Positions 35,737 through 44,670 of a stretch of DNA of 57,998 nucleotides are shown here, piece by piece. Location: NCBI RefSeq assembly GCF_000613905.1, contig NZ_BAJW01000015.1:1-57998 (forward strand), given 5' to 3'. The position numbers were made by a program, and so were the translations under genes. The stretch's first letter is position 1. Every line of letters starts with the position of its first letter. The notes below the pieces were generated by a model, which worked only from the letters and a program-made list of their open reading frames with translations, made no database searches and had not been told where the DNA came from. The DNA is from Acetobacter persici JCM 25330 (lineage in GTDB: Bacteria; Pseudomonadota; Alphaproteobacteria; Acetobacterales; Acetobacteraceae).

Positions 35737-36755
35737 TTGGTCCTTCAGAAAAACTGGCAATCTCTGATCAAGCCCGAAAAGCTTGAAGTCGAATCCGGCG
35801 TGGAACCGACACGTATTGCGACAGTTGTGGCAGAACCGCTGGAACGCGGTTTTGGTATGACACTGGGCAACGCCCTGCGTCGTGTGCTGTTGTCTTCCCT
35901 GCAGGGGGCTGCGGTTACAGCCGTGCAGATTGACGGCGTCCTGCACGAGTTCTCTTCCGTTGCGGGTGTGCGCGAAGATGTGACGGATATTGTCCTGAAC
36001 ATTAAACAGCTTGCACTGCGTATGCACGGAGAAGGCCCGAAGCGCATGGTGCTGACGGCGACAGGCCCCGGTGAAGTGCGTGCCGGCCAGATCCAGACCG
36101 GGCATGACATTGAAGTCATGAACCTGATCTGGTTCTGTGCACACTGGATGACGGTGTGAAGTTGGGCATGGAATTTGTGGTGAACATGGGCAAGGGTTAT
36201 GTCCCTGCTGCTGCAAACCGTCCGGAAGATGCGCCGATCGGTCTTATCCCGATTGATGCCATCTATTCTCCGGTCAAGCGCGTGTCTTACAAGGTTGAGC
36301 CGACCCGTGTTGGTCAGGTAACAGACTTTGATAAGCTGCTGCTGACGGTGGAAACAAACGGCGCCATCACGCCGGAAGATGCAGTTGCTCTTGCAGCCCG
36401 AATCCTTCAGGATCAGTTGCAACTGTTCATCAACTTTGATGAGCCGCGTCCGGTTCAGGCTGAAGAGCCGCAGGATGACCTGCCCTTCAACCGTAATCTG
36501 CTGCGTAAGGTTGACGAGCTTGAGCTGTCTGTTCGTAGCGCTAACTGCCTGAAGAACGACAACATCATCTATATCGGGGACCTGGTCCAGAAGAGCGAGC
36601 AGGAAATGCTGCGCACTCCGAACTTTGGGCGTAAGTCTCTGAACGAGATCAAGGAAGTCCTGACCTCCATGGGGCTTTCTCTGGGTATGAATGTGCCGGC
36701 CTGGCCGCCGGAAAATATTGAAGATCTGGCAAAGCGGCTTGATGAGCCGTTCTAA
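35737..36755 (+). CDS. rpoA: DNA-directed RNA polymerase subunit alpha (one frame break)
   Basis: This subunit has about 339 residues after repair; it nucleates polymerase assembly and contacts activators. The start is TTG 35737, with AAAGG upstream, because the family N-terminus ([17 protein letters not shown]) begins there and no ATG is available. [22 protein letters not shown] is the dimer signature. The C-terminal domain carries [18 protein letters not shown]. The frame breaks at about 36124: AAC-CCT is read with one C missing, restoring [17 protein letters not shown]. This is an essential gene, so the break is probably an error. Confidence 0.95.
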
Positions 36756-36785
36756 GTCCACATCTTATTGACTAGGAACTGAACT

Positions 36786-37211
36786 ATGCGTCACCGGATG
36801 GCCGGCAGAAAGCTCGGCGTAACCTCTTCTCACCGCGCGGCAATGTTTCGCAACATGGCCGTTGCTCTCATTAAACACGAGCAGATCACGACCACTCTGC
36901 CCAAGGCGAAGGAACTGCGTCCCGTCGTCGAAAAGCTGATCACGCTGGGCAAACGTGGTGATCTGCACGCTCGTCGTCAGGCTTATGCCATGCTGCGTGA
37001 CGAAGTGATCGTGAAGAAACTGTTCTCCGCGATTGCAGAACGTTACAAGGGCCGCACCGGTGGGTATTCCCGCGTGATGCGTGCTGGCGTCCGTTATGGT
37101 GACGCGGCTGATATGGCTGTGATCGAACTGATCGACCGCGATATCAGTGCAAAGGGCCAGGATAGCGGCCCCCGTCCGGAAGTGACGGAAGAGCACGATC
37201 TGGCAGCCTGA
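36786..37211 (+). CDS. rplQ: 50S ribosomal protein L17
   Basis: This 141-residue protein is the last gene of the alpha operon. [20 protein letters not shown] and [22 protein letters not shown] are typical. The C-terminal tail is acidic and rich in Glu. Confidence 0.97.
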   Translation: MRHRMAGRKLGVTSSHRAAMFRNMAVALIKHEQITTTLPKAKELRPVVEKLITLGKRGDLHARRQAYAMLRDEVIVKKLFSAIAERYKGRTGGYSRVMRAGVRYGDAADMAVIELIDRDISAKGQDSGPRPEVTEEHDLAA

Positions 37212-37232
37212 GGCTTCCAGAGTCTGATCAGG

Positions 37233-37258
37233 GAGGCCAGCGTCTTCATGCTGGCCTC
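37233..37258 (+). terminator. Hairpin after rplQ, possible terminator
   Basis: GAGGCCAGC (37233-37241) pairs perfectly with GCTGGCCTC (37250-37258), 9 bp with an 8-base loop. The following ATCTGCCTTTCT has only a weak T-tract, and a second small CTGCC/GGCAG stem follows. It is the only candidate for ending the ribosomal cluster; the rest of the 309-base gap to the MFS gene holds nothing else clear. Confidence 0.45.
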
Positions 37259-37520
37259 ATCTGCCTTTCTGGCAGAAGCGTCCACGCCAGTGTGGGCGTT
37301 GTTATCAGCCGGATGTTGAGTTTTTCTCCGTCCTTATGGCTGTTTGGGTGAGATCTTACGATCTGTCTGTTCCGTCTCGCGCTTGACGGCTGCCCAGCAA
37401 AAAATCGTTTTTTCGGGTCTTTGCGAGCACTCCCGTAAAGGTCCGTATGGTGATGTGCCTGAAGCCCACGCAATGAGGCGAGGTGTCTTTATTTCGTGCC
37501 GTCACCGCATGAAGGAGAGC

Positions 37521-38854
37521 ATGGTGATGCAGACAGCAACACAGCAGGAAAAACCACATCTTATAGACAGAATGGGCATCCCGCGTCCCTTACTCTGGGG
37601 CTTTGTCGGGCTTTTGCTGTTCATGATCGGGGACGGGGTGGAGGCCGGTTATCTGGCTCCGTATCTGGAAGGGCAGGGACATTCTTCCACACGGGTTGCG
37701 CTGCTGTTTACTGTTTACGGTGTTGCTGTCTCCATTTCCTCCTGGCTTTCAGGCCCGCTGTCGGACCTCTGGGGGCCGAAGAAAGTCATGTGGACCGGCC
37801 TGTGGATCTGGGGTGTTTTTGAAGTTCTGTTTCTGCTTCTTGGCCTCCAGCCGAACAACTATCAGATGATGATGGTGGCCTATACGGCGCGTGGTCTGGG
37901 TTATCCGCTCTTTGCGTATGGCTTTCTGGTCTGGATTGCCGCGGCAACGCCTGCGCGCCAGCTTGGCTCGGCCGCCGGGTGGTTCTGGTTTGCATTTTCT
38001 GGTGGTCTGCCCACGCTGGGTTCTCTGTTCGCCAGCTTTGCCATTCCGCGCATTGGGGAAATGGGCACGTTCTGGTCTTCTCTGGGGCTGGTTATGGCTG
38101 GGGGGCTTGTTGCTCTTCTCTGCACCCATGAACCCGTGGCACGCAGCGTCTCAGCCCGCCGGACGTTACGCTGAAGCAGGCCATGTTCGGCTCTATCAGC
38201 ATCATCTGGCGTGAACCGAAGACGTTGATCGCAGGCATTGTGCGCACCATCAACACGTCCTCTGAATATGCCTTTCTGGTCATTATGCCGGGTGTGTTTA
38301 CCAAGCTGGTCGGCTTTTCTCTGGAACAGTGGCTGCAACTGCTGTCTATCGTGTTCCTCAGCAACATTATCTTCAACCTGCTATCCGGCATGATGGCGGA
38401 TAAGCTGGGTCCGCGGACGGTTGTGGCTGTGGGTGGCGGGCTTGGTGCGGCTATTTCTGTTCCGCTGTTCTATTATATTCCGCTGTCCTTCACGCATAAT
38501 TTCCCCATTGCGGCGGCTATGGGGGTGCTGTATGGCGCGTCTCTGGCGTCCTTCGTGCCGCTATCCGGCCTGATGCCGCAGGTCTGCCCGCGTGAGAAAG
38601 CGGCGGCTCTGTCCATTCTGGGTCTGGGTGCCGGGGCCAGTACATGGGTTGGCCCGGCTATTGTCACCTGGTTTGAAGGCTGGCGCGGTGTTGAAGGCGT
38701 GATCTGGATTTTCAGCGGGTTGTATGTTGTCTCTGCGTTACTGACGGTTCTGATTACCGTCTCTCCGGAAGCGCGTGCCCAGATCCGCCGGGATGAGCAG
38801 AGAGATAGCCAGATGAATCGTGAAGCCGCGATGCATGCTGTCGGGAACCAGTAA
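37521..38854 (+). CDS. MFS transporter, polyol permease type (one frame break)
   Basis: This inner-membrane transporter has about 444 residues after repair and about 12 helices. The start is ATG 37521 with AAGGAGA just upstream; in-frame ATGs at 37509 and 37527 are alternatives. The opening DRMGIPRPLLWGFVGLLLFM followed by IGDGVEAGYLAPYL resembles the ribitol/arabitol (RbtT/DalT/CsbX) permease family as I remember it. Polyol uptake would suit an acetic acid bacterium. The frame breaks at about 38160: CGC-CCG is read with one C missing, joining ARPDVTLKQAMFGSI. No polyol dehydrogenase is adjacent, so the substrate is unproven. Confidence 0.75.
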
Positions 38855-38984
38855 GGTCTGCGAAAGCTGGTTTGAGGTTTAGCAGTGTCTAGCGTTTAAA
38901 AAGAGCGTACCTCTTCCGGGTCGGAATAGTCCGCAAGGATGGCGCTCTGTTTTTGACAGCCTGACAGAATGATCTACAGAAGCA

Positions 38985-39033
38985 GGGGCAGGGATGGAAC
39001 GGGGGTTTCGGTGTTCCATCGGCCCCAGTTTTT
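38985..39033 (+). terminator. Terminator after the MFS gene
   Basis: GGGGC (38985-38989) pairs with GCCCC (39022-39026), and inside it GATGGAAC (38993-39000) pairs perfectly with GTTCCATC (39013-39020). Five T follow at 39029-39033. It ends the MFS transcript about 130 bases after its stop. Confidence 0.65.
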
Positions 39034-39071
39034 GTATGCGGCCAATATATTTTCCAGAAGCTGTGACAAAA

Positions 39072-39130
39072 CCGCATAATCTCCATTTCATGCGGTGCGT
39101 TGACAGGTGTTCGAATTTTATCACTATACT
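39072..39130 (+). promoter_or_regulatory. Candidate promoter and operator of the ABC importer
   Basis: A perfect TTGACA (39100-39105) and a TATACT (39125-39130) lie before the binding-protein gene, with a long 19-base spacer. Directly upstream is an inverted repeat CCGCAT (39072-39077) and ATGCGG (39090-39095). The repeat sits where an activator or repressor could act. The boxes are clear but the spacing is unusual, so function is inferred. Confidence 0.5.
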
Positions 39131-39169
39131 GTTTCGGTATTAAACGCTTTTGCTCAGCGTGGTGATAAA

Positions 39170-40210
39170 ATGAAACGGTTCTTTTCCCGATTGATGGTTG
39201 CGGGTGCGCTGGCTCTGTCCGTGTTGGGTAGTTCTGCGCACGCCGGGACACCGGTGCGGATTGGCTATATTCCTGTTCTCGGTTCTTCCGCGCTGTTTGT
39301 GCTGGATGGAGAAGGCTGGGCGAAAGAGGCCGGGCTGGACCTGAATCTGGTGCGCTTTACGTCTGGCCCGCAGGCCATTCAGGCGCTCGTTTCCGGGCGG
39401 ATTGATGCCTATGTGGCTGGAGTTCTCCCGCTGCTTCAGGCACGGGCGCATGGCGCGGATGTAAAGGTGGTCACGGCAGCCTCTGTTGAGGAACTGGAAG
39501 TGGTGTCCCGCGGGGCGCTCAGTTCCTTGCTGCCTGCCGGGGCAGAAGGCGGCCTTTCTCCTGAGGCTCTGAAAAATGTTCTGGAAAAATTCAAGCAGGA
39601 GCAGTCTCGTCTGCCGCGTATTGCGGCTCAGCCCTCTGGCTCCGTGCCAGACAGCATGCTGCGGTTCTGGCTGCAAAAGCGGGAGGGGATTAATCCCGTG
39701 ACGTCTGCTGTGTCTATCGTCGGTGTGGATATTGATGCGGCACAGCAGGCGTTTCTGGCTGGGGCAGTGGACGCGGCCGTGCTGCGCGAGCCCGCCCTGA
39801 CGGTGGTGCGCAGCCGGTTGAATGATGTCAGAACGCTGGCCAGCGGGCATGATCTCTTGCCGGATCAGCCGGGTTCCGTACTGGCAATTGTCAATCCCAA
39901 CGCCCCCGACCGTCAGGCCTGGGCGAAGGCTCTCGCTGGCCTGTTTGTGCGCGCCACAACACTTCTGGCCACGCATCCGGATGAGGCCGCTCCGTTTGTG
40001 ACCAAGGCGCTCGGCGGCGGTATCCTGAGTGAAGATGTTCTGAAAAAAGCGCTGGAAGGCTCTGCGTCCCGTTTTGTGAGCGACCCGACACGTATTGTAG
40101 CGGGCGTAAAGGAGTTGCAGGACTTTGAAGTGGAACAGGGGCTGCTGAGAAAAGCGCAGCCGGTGGAAGACCTGTTTGACCTTGATTTGTGGCGGCAGTT
40201 GAAACAGTGA
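39170..40210 (+). CDS. ABC substrate-binding protein, sulfonate/nitrate/taurine type
   Basis: This periplasmic protein has 346 residues. The signal peptide is clear (MKRFFSRLMVAGALALSVLG, probable cleavage after SSAHA) and lacks a lipobox Cys. The mature protein begins TPVRIGYIPVLGSSALF and contains RFTSGPQAIQALVSGRIDAY, as in SsuA/TauA/NMT1 proteins. The start is ATG 39170; the open frame upstream to 39107 overlaps the promoter. The stop overlaps the permease GTG start. The exact ligand (an organosulfonate, nitrate, or a thiamine precursor) cannot be told from the sequence. Confidence 0.85.
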   Translation: MKRFFSRLMVAGALALSVLGSSAHAGTPVRIGYIPVLGSSALFVLDGEGWAKEAGLDLNLVRFTSGPQAIQALVSGRIDAYVAGVLPLLQARAHGADVKVVTAASVEELEVVSRGALSSLLPAGAEGGLSPEALKNVLEKFKQEQSRLPRIAAQPSGSVPDSMLRFWLQKREGINPVTSAVSIVGVDIDAAQQAFLAGAVDAAVLREPALTVVRSRLNDVRTLASGHDLLPDQPGSVLAIVNPNAPDRQAWAKALAGLFVRATTLLATHPDEAAPFVTKALGGGILSEDVLKKALEGSASRFVSDPTRIVAGVKELQDFEVEQGLLRKAQPVEDLFDLDLWRQLKQ

Positions 40211-40971
40211 CAACCGCGCTTTCCCCACGGCAGCGCCTTGCGCTGTCTGGCCTCGGTCTGATTGTGTTTTTTGGAGGCTGGGAGGCGGCGGTCCGCACAG
40301 GCCTTCTGCCGTCTGGCATGGTGCCTGCGCCAAGCTCTTTATGGCAGGCGTGGCTGGATGAGGTGCATGGCGGATTCTGGCAACAGGCTATTCTGGATAG
40401 TCTGAGCCATTATGCGCTGGGGCTGCTGTTTGGTTCCGTGCTGGGGGCGCTGACGGGCCTGCTATGCGGTATGGTACCGGTGCTGGATGCCTTTCTGGCC
40501 GGGATTGTGCATCTCCTGCGTCCGGTGCCGGGGCTGGCATGGGTGCCGTTTGCCATTTTGTGGTTTGGACTGAACACCTCCGGCGCGACGTTTGTTATCG
40601 CGATTTCTGTTTTCTGGATCAATTTCTACGCGGCTTATGCGGCGGTGCGGAGTGTGGACCCGGAATTGTATGAACTGGCTTCGGCCTTTGGGCATGGTAG
40701 CTTTCTGGGGCGTTTGTTCAAGGTTGTACTGCCCGCTTCTGCGCCGGGCGTTATGGCCGGGCTGAGGACCGGGCTGGGGCAGGGCTGGATGTCCGTTGTG
40801 GCAGCAGAACTGTTTGGCGTGCCGGGGATTGGCGCCCGCATGATGCAGGCGTCCAGTCTTCTGGCGACCGACGTGGTTGTGGTTTATATGCTGACCATGG
40901 CGCTTTTGTATGCACTGACAGATTTTCTTTTCGGTTTTGTACGCGTGCGTGTGTTGCGATGGCAGGCATGA
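40207..40971 (+). CDS. ABC transporter permease, SsuC/TauC type
   Basis: This inner-membrane permease has 254 residues. The start is GTG 40207, which overlaps the binding-protein stop; the open frame reaches slightly further upstream. About six helices are visible, beginning LGLIVFFGGWEAAV. The EAA loop that contacts the ATPase reads LASAFGHGSFLGRLFKVVLP. The gene is the second of a three-gene unit with overlapping ends. The transporter class is confident, the substrate is not. Confidence 0.87.
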   Translation: MTTALSPRQRLALSGLGLIVFFGGWEAAVRTGLLPSGMVPAPSSLWQAWLDEVHGGFWQQAILDSLSHYALGLLFGSVLGALTGLLCGMVPVLDAFLAGIVHLLRPVPGLAWVPFAILWFGLNTSGATFVIAISVFWINFYAAYAAVRSVDPELYELASAFGHGSFLGRLFKVVLPASAPGVMAGLRTGLGQGWMSVVAAELFGVPGIGARMMQASSLLATDVVVVYMLTMALLYALTDFLFGFVRVRVLRWQA

Positions 40972-41783
40972 GCGATGCAGGGCCGCTGGCCCGGCTTGAA
41001 GAGGTCGGGCTTTCGCATGATGGGGGAAAGACGTTCATTCTCCGTCATGTCAGCCTGAATTTGCACAAAGGCGAGTTTGTCGCGCTGCTTGGGCCGTCCG
41101 GTGTGGGGAAATCCACGTTGCTGCGGGTGCTGATGGGGCTGAGCAAGCCCTCAGAAGGCACAGTAGTCGGGCCGACGCAGGATGGGGCTGGCACATCGCA
41201 TGGGGCATCAGAGGGCAGGCGTCGTGCGCAGGCTCTGGTTTTTCAGGATGCCCGGCTGATGCCCTGGCGTTCTGTCCTGCGGAATGTGGCTTTTGGGCAG
41301 GAAGGGCTGGGGTTGACCCGGCAGGCAAAACGGGAGCGCGCGCTGGCGGCATTGCGACTGGTCGGGCTGGAAGATGCGGCGGACCGCTGGCCGAGGCGTC
41401 TTTCGGGCGGCCAGCGTCAGCGCGTTGGGGTTGCCCGTGCCCTGACGGTTGACCCGGACCTGCTGCTGATGGATGAACCGTTTGGGGCGCTCGACCCCAT
41501 TACGCGCAGTTCCTTGCAGGACGAATTACTGCGGATCTGGCAGCAGACCCATAAAACGGTGCTGTTTGTAACGCATGATATTGAAGAAGCGCTGAAGCTC
41601 GCGACCCGCATTGTCGTGCTCTCCGGCTCCCCTGCGGGCATTACCGGAGAACTGGAGCTTGGAGCCGGGGAAAAAGAGCCGGATTCTCCTGCATTTCGCA
41701 TGTATGCCGCCCGGCTGCGCGCCATGATTGCCGGGGAACCGGACCCCGGTGGGGCTCCATACTGGCAATCCGCCGAAATTTAA
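40968..41783 (+). CDS. ABC transporter ATP-binding protein, SsuB/TauB type
   Basis: This ATPase of the importer has about 271 residues. Walker A is GPSGVGKST, the Q-loop is LVFQDARLMPW, the signature is LSGGQRQRVGVARAL, Walker B is LLLMDEPFGALD and the switch is VTHDIEEAL. All catalytic parts are intact. The start is most likely ATG 40968, which overlaps the permease stop as ATGA; ATG 40959 is possible. An insertion after Walker A (about residues 70-85) is longer than in typical SsuB. Confidence 0.9.
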   Translation: MSDAGPLARLEEVGLSHDGGKTFILRHVSLNLHKGEFVALLGPSGVGKSTLLRVLMGLSKPSEGTVVGPTQDGAGTSHGASEGRRRAQALVFQDARLMPWRSVLRNVAFGQEGLGLTRQAKRERALAALRLVGLEDAADRWPRRLSGGQRQRVGVARALTVDPDLLLMDEPFGALDPITRSSLQDELLRIWQQTHKTVLFVTHDIEEALKLATRIVVLSGSPAGITGELELGAGEKEPDSPAFRMYAARLRAMIAGEPDPGGAPYWQSAEI

Positions 41784-41868
41784 CTTTTTTTGTGAGAAAA
41801 TACGGCTGCAACGCATCCCTGTGCGCAGGTGTGCGTTATGAGCAGTTATGAGAGGGGGAGGGCTTCTG

Positions 41869-42105
41869 ATGAGTGACGAAAAAACAGTTGAGAACAAACT
41901 GGAAGATGGCATTGGCCGTGTTCAGGACGGTGCAGAAAACCTTTTCAACAAAGCGGCGGATCAGACTGATGGTCTGGCCTGCAACAAAGCCTGTGCCGCG
42001 CTGGATGCGGTGCGGGACTGTGTTGCGGATCAGCCCGTGGTTGCTGTCTCGGTCGCAGGTCTTTTCGGTTTTATTCTGGGCGCCTTACTGGCTCGTAAAT
42101 CCTGA
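41869..42105 (+). CDS. Small tail-anchored protein, DUF883/ElaB-like
   Basis: This 78-residue protein has an acidic, helical N-terminus (MSDEKTVENKLEDGIGRVQD) and a C-terminal membrane segment, VVAVSVAGLFGFILGALLARK. That layout is typical of the ElaB/YqjD (DUF883) group, some of which tether ribosomes or act in stationary phase. The start is ATG 41869 with a GAGGGGGAGGG purine tract upstream. Two Cys lie in DGLACNKACAALD. The molecular function is unknown. Confidence 0.65.
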   Translation: MSDEKTVENKLEDGIGRVQDGAENLFNKAADQTDGLACNKACAALDAVRDCVADQPVVAVSVAGLFGFILGALLARKS

Positions 42106-42170
42106 TCAACGCTGACACCCGTTTTAACACTAACGGCTGTGTTGGCTAAAAAGGCAAAGGAGATTTCAAC

Positions 42171-42347
42171 ATGTTGAAGATGGCGCTTTTCTTTCTGGTG
42201 ATTTCCATCATTGCTGGTCTGTTTGGTTTTGGCGGAATTTCTTCCGCTGCTGCCGGAATGGCTAAAATTTTATTCTTTATTGCGATTGTTCTGTTTGTTG
42301 TGTTTCTGGTGGTCGCCCTCTTGGCGGGCCGTTCGCTCACTCAATAA
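42171..42347 (+). CDS. DUF1328/YtjA-like small membrane protein
   Basis: This 58-residue protein is almost entirely hydrophobic, with two membrane segments: [20 protein letters not shown] and [20 protein letters not shown]. The Gly-rich turn [15 protein letters not shown] between them is characteristic of YtjA (DUF1328). An AAAGGAGA ribosome-binding site lies upstream. It follows the DUF883-like gene by 65 bases and is ended by a strong terminator. The function is unknown; relatives are often stress-induced. Confidence 0.8.
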   Translation: MLKMALFFLVISIIAGLFGFGGISSAAAGMAKILFFIAIVLFVVFLVVALLAGRSLTQ

Positions 42348-42367
42348 ACAGGTTCATCCAGAGTTTG

Positions 42368-42405
42368 AAAAAGGCCCCTGTCCGGAAGGATGGGGGCTTT
42401 TTTTA
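42368..42405 (+). terminator. Strong intrinsic terminator after the YtjA-like gene
   Basis: An imperfect stem of up to 14 bp (with G-U pairs) around a GGAA loop is flanked by A-runs on the 5' side and a run of seven T on the 3' side. It ends the small-protein transcript. Confidence 0.88.
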
Positions 42406-42430
42406 TGATGGGTATTTGTTTTTCACGGAT

Positions 42431-42522
42431 CTTGAGCCTTGAGCCTTGAGCCTTGAGCCTTGAGCCTTGAGCCCTTGAGCCCTGAGCCCTGAGCCCTGAG
42501 CCCTGAGCCCTGAACCGGAGAC
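42431..42522. repeat. Heptamer tandem repeat, 13 units
   Basis: Six copies of CTTGAGC are followed by one 8-base CCTTGAGC, five copies of CCTGAGC and one CCTGAAC, 92 bases in all. The change from the T form to the C form part-way suggests separate expansion of two unit types. It lies between a plus-strand terminator and the end of a minus-strand gene, and it is not inside any gene. Copy number may vary between strains by replication slippage. Confidence 0.92.
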
Positions 42523-42557
42523 TGAGCGGAGGAGCCGCCCAGCATTACTGCAGGCTG

Positions 42558-42992
42558 TTATCGTTGTCTGAGGGGGTTGCTGAGGCGGTAGGCTTCACCA
42601 AACTGGGCAATAGAGGCACCTGTTACCGGGTCATGCCGGGTATCTTCGCCAAACTGCATGTGGATGCGCATACCTTTCCAGAGAGTGATGTCTCCAGCGG
42701 CATGGCCATCGTCATACCGTTTTAAAAAAGGCTTTTGCGGGGGCGCGAGAAAGGCCGCGTGGCGTTTGCCGTGTACGGTCAGATCTTCAGTAAGCCATGA
42801 CTGCAAACCTGCGGGCTCAGAGGTTTGCTGCCTCTGGAAAGACAGGGCGTTTGGGGGCAGAATTGTCTGGGTTCTGAGGTCCGGCGCATCCGGTGCACCC
42901 GGAGCAGCCTGACACCGCGAGGCAACGCACAGGGATACCATCTGAAAAGCGCAGGCCAGAACGGGAACTAAGAGCGGATGGCGTCTTAGCAT
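42558..42992 (-). CDS. Small secreted protein of unknown function
   Basis: This 144-residue protein has a likely signal peptide (MLRRHPLLVPVLACAFQMVS, probable cleavage near SRCQAAPG). I do not recognise the family. The mature part has a Pro/Ala-rich start and then a region with KRYDDGHAAGDITLWKGMRI and MQFGEDTRHDPVTGA; it ends near the heptamer repeat. It is read in the same direction as the efflux operon but lies after that operon's terminator, so it is probably separately transcribed or expressed by read-through. Confidence 0.6.
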   Translation of the reverse strand: MLRRHPLLVPVLACAFQMVSLCVASRCQAAPGAPDAPDLRTQTILPPNALSFQRQQTSEPAGLQSWLTEDLTVHGKRHAAFLAPPQKPFLKRYDDGHAAGDITLWKGMRIHMQFGEDTRHDPVTGASIAQFGEAYRLSNPLRQR

Positions 42993-43043
42993 ATGGAAAG
43001 GCTCGTGCTTGAGAGAGGGCTGGGTACAGCAGGGTTAGGGCCC

Positions 43044-43079
43044 ATAAAAAAAGTCCCTGCTGAAAACAGCAAGGACTTT
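43044..43079 (-). terminator. Terminator of the minus-strand efflux operon
   Basis: Read on the minus strand, AAAGTCC plus TGCTG pairs with CAGCA plus GGACTTT around an AAAA loop with one internal mismatch, and then a run of T follows. It lies about 30 bases after the outer-membrane factor stop. Confidence 0.8.
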
Positions 43080-43108
43080 GTTCCGTTGTCCAGATTATTC
43101 CAGAAAAC

Positions 43109-44662
43109 TCAGTTTTTGTCCTTCTGAATGAAGGAGGGCAGGAACGGATTATCCGTCTGCATGGAGTTTTTGCTCGGCAGTTCAGTTGCGTTCCAGCCAC
43201 CACCCAGATTTTCAATCAGGGTAACGGAGTCCAGCATCCGGCTCTGCTGGATCTGCAAGGCAGTTTCAGCATTGGAAAGAGCGGTGACTTCCGATGTGAT
43301 AACAGTCGTATAGATTTCCGTGCCTGCCATATACTGGTTAAGGGCCACAGTGACTGCGCGGTTGGAGGCTTTGACGGCCACATCCTGCTGGTCAGCCTGC
43401 TGGGCCAGAACGCGCAGGTTGGCAAGCTGATCTTCCACGCCCTGCAGGGCGGTCAGCACCGTCTGACGATAGGTGGCGACGTAATAATCATAATTGGCGT
43501 TTGCTTCATGCACGGCAGCAGTACGGCTGCCACCGGAGAACAGGGTTTCAGACGCTGAGGCTCCCAGTGCCCAGATCCGGTTGGCGACCTGCACCAGCGT
43601 CCCCACCGGGTCCCCGCTGTAGGAATAAGACGCCGTGAGTTTTACATCCGGATAGAACGCGGCAATGGCCGCACCAATCTGGGCGTTATATTCTTCCATC
43701 CGGCGTTCAGCGGCCGCCACGTCCGGGCGGCGTTGCAGCAGATCCGCCGGAACCGTGACCGGGATGGCGGGGATGGAGGTAGGGAGCGCACCGGGGGCGA
43801 TGGAGACTTCAGCCGGTGGTTTGCCAATCAGGATGGCAATGGCGTGTTCATACTGGGCGCGGGCCGCCTGTGTGGCGGTGGACTGCGCACGGGTCTGTTC
43901 CAGTTGTGTCTGCGCCTGCAGCAGGGTCGTCGGGGTCGCGGTTCCGGCGTCATACTGGTTTTTGGTAATCTGGTAGGAGCGTTCATAGAACTTCACGTTC
44001 CGCTCCAGCAGGTCATGCAGGCTGTCCTGATAGCGCATGTTGAAATACGCCGTGGCAAGCTGGGCCTGATAGGACAGGCGGGCATTGGCGAGGTCTGCCG
44101 CGCTCGCCTGTGCCTCAGTGACCTGTGCCTGAATCTGGCGGCGGATCTTGCCCCACAGATCCAGATCCCACGAGGCAGTCGGCCCCATGCCGTAGGTATT
44201 TTCTGTGCTGTTGGAGGGCGTAGCCCCGCCGGAAGCAGAATCCCCGCCGTAATTGATGATGGTACCGGACGAGCGTGACCCACGGCCCGAACTCTGCCGG
44301 TTGAAGGAGAGTGAACCGCTCAGCGTGGGGTAAAGCTGCGCGCGCACGGAATTGATGGTTGCGCGGGCGTTCCGGTAGCGCGCGTCATATTCCAGCACGG
44401 TCTGGTTGTTCAGCGCGACCTGTGCTTCCAGCGCGTTCAGCGTCGGGTCATTATAAATGGTCCACCATGTGCCTTTTGGCAGCTCCGCCAGAGCCGGTTT
44501 GGCGTAGGTCCAGCCGGGAGCCGGGCGCAGTTCCTTGAACTGAGGAGATACAATGGCCGAAGGGCGCTTATAGCTGGGGCCGACCATGCAGCCCGTTAAA
44601 ATAAGCGGGGCCAGCAGGATACTCAGGCGGCGAGAAGACGGGCGGAGAGGGAAATGCTTCAT
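43109..44662 (-). CDS. Outer-membrane efflux lipoprotein, NodT/OprM type
   Basis: This 517-residue TolC-like channel is the last gene of the MdtABC-like operon. The signal sequence ends with the lipobox ILTGC, so the protein is probably lipid-anchored. Landmarks are WWTIYNDPTLNALEAQV, LLQRRPDVAAAERRMEEYNAQIG and the ending NLGGGWNATELPS. The frame is intact, unlike the related protein at 7703-9330, to which it is clearly a paralogue of the same family but only moderately similar. Confidence 0.9.
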   Translation of the reverse strand: MKHFPLRPSSRRLSILLAPLILTGCMVGPSYKRPSAIVSPQFKELRPAPGWTYAKPALAELPKGTWWTIYNDPTLNALEAQVALNNQTVLEYDARYRNARATINSVRAQLYPTLSGSLSFNRQSSGRGSRSSGTIINYGGDSASGGATPSNSTENTYGMGPTASWDLDLWGKIRRQIQAQVTEAQASAADLANARLSYQAQLATAYFNMRYQDSLHDLLERNVKFYERSYQITKNQYDAGTATPTTLLQAQTQLEQTRAQSTATQAARAQYEHAIAILIGKPPAEVSIAPGALPTSIPAIPVTVPADLLQRRPDVAAAERRMEEYNAQIGAAIAAFYPDVKLTASYSYSGDPVGTLVQVANRIWALGASASETLFSGGSRTAAVHEANANYDYYVATYRQTVLTALQGVEDQLANLRVLAQQADQQDVAVKASNRAVTVALNQYMAGTEIYTTVITSEVTALSNAETALQIQQSRMLDSVTLIENLGGGWNATELPSKNSMQTDNPFLPSFIQKDKN

Positions 44663-44670
44663 CGGGCGTA

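Noticed and set aside
37212-37520. A second gene in the rplQ-MFS gap
   Set aside because: Only short open frames without a ribosome-binding site are present; the region holds hairpins and probably the MFS promoter.
42106-42170. Terminator between the DUF883-like and YtjA-like genes (CCGTT/AACGG)
   Set aside because: The stem is only five bases and there is no T-run.
42431-42522. CRISPR array
   Set aside because: Units are seven bases with no spacers and no cas genes are nearby.
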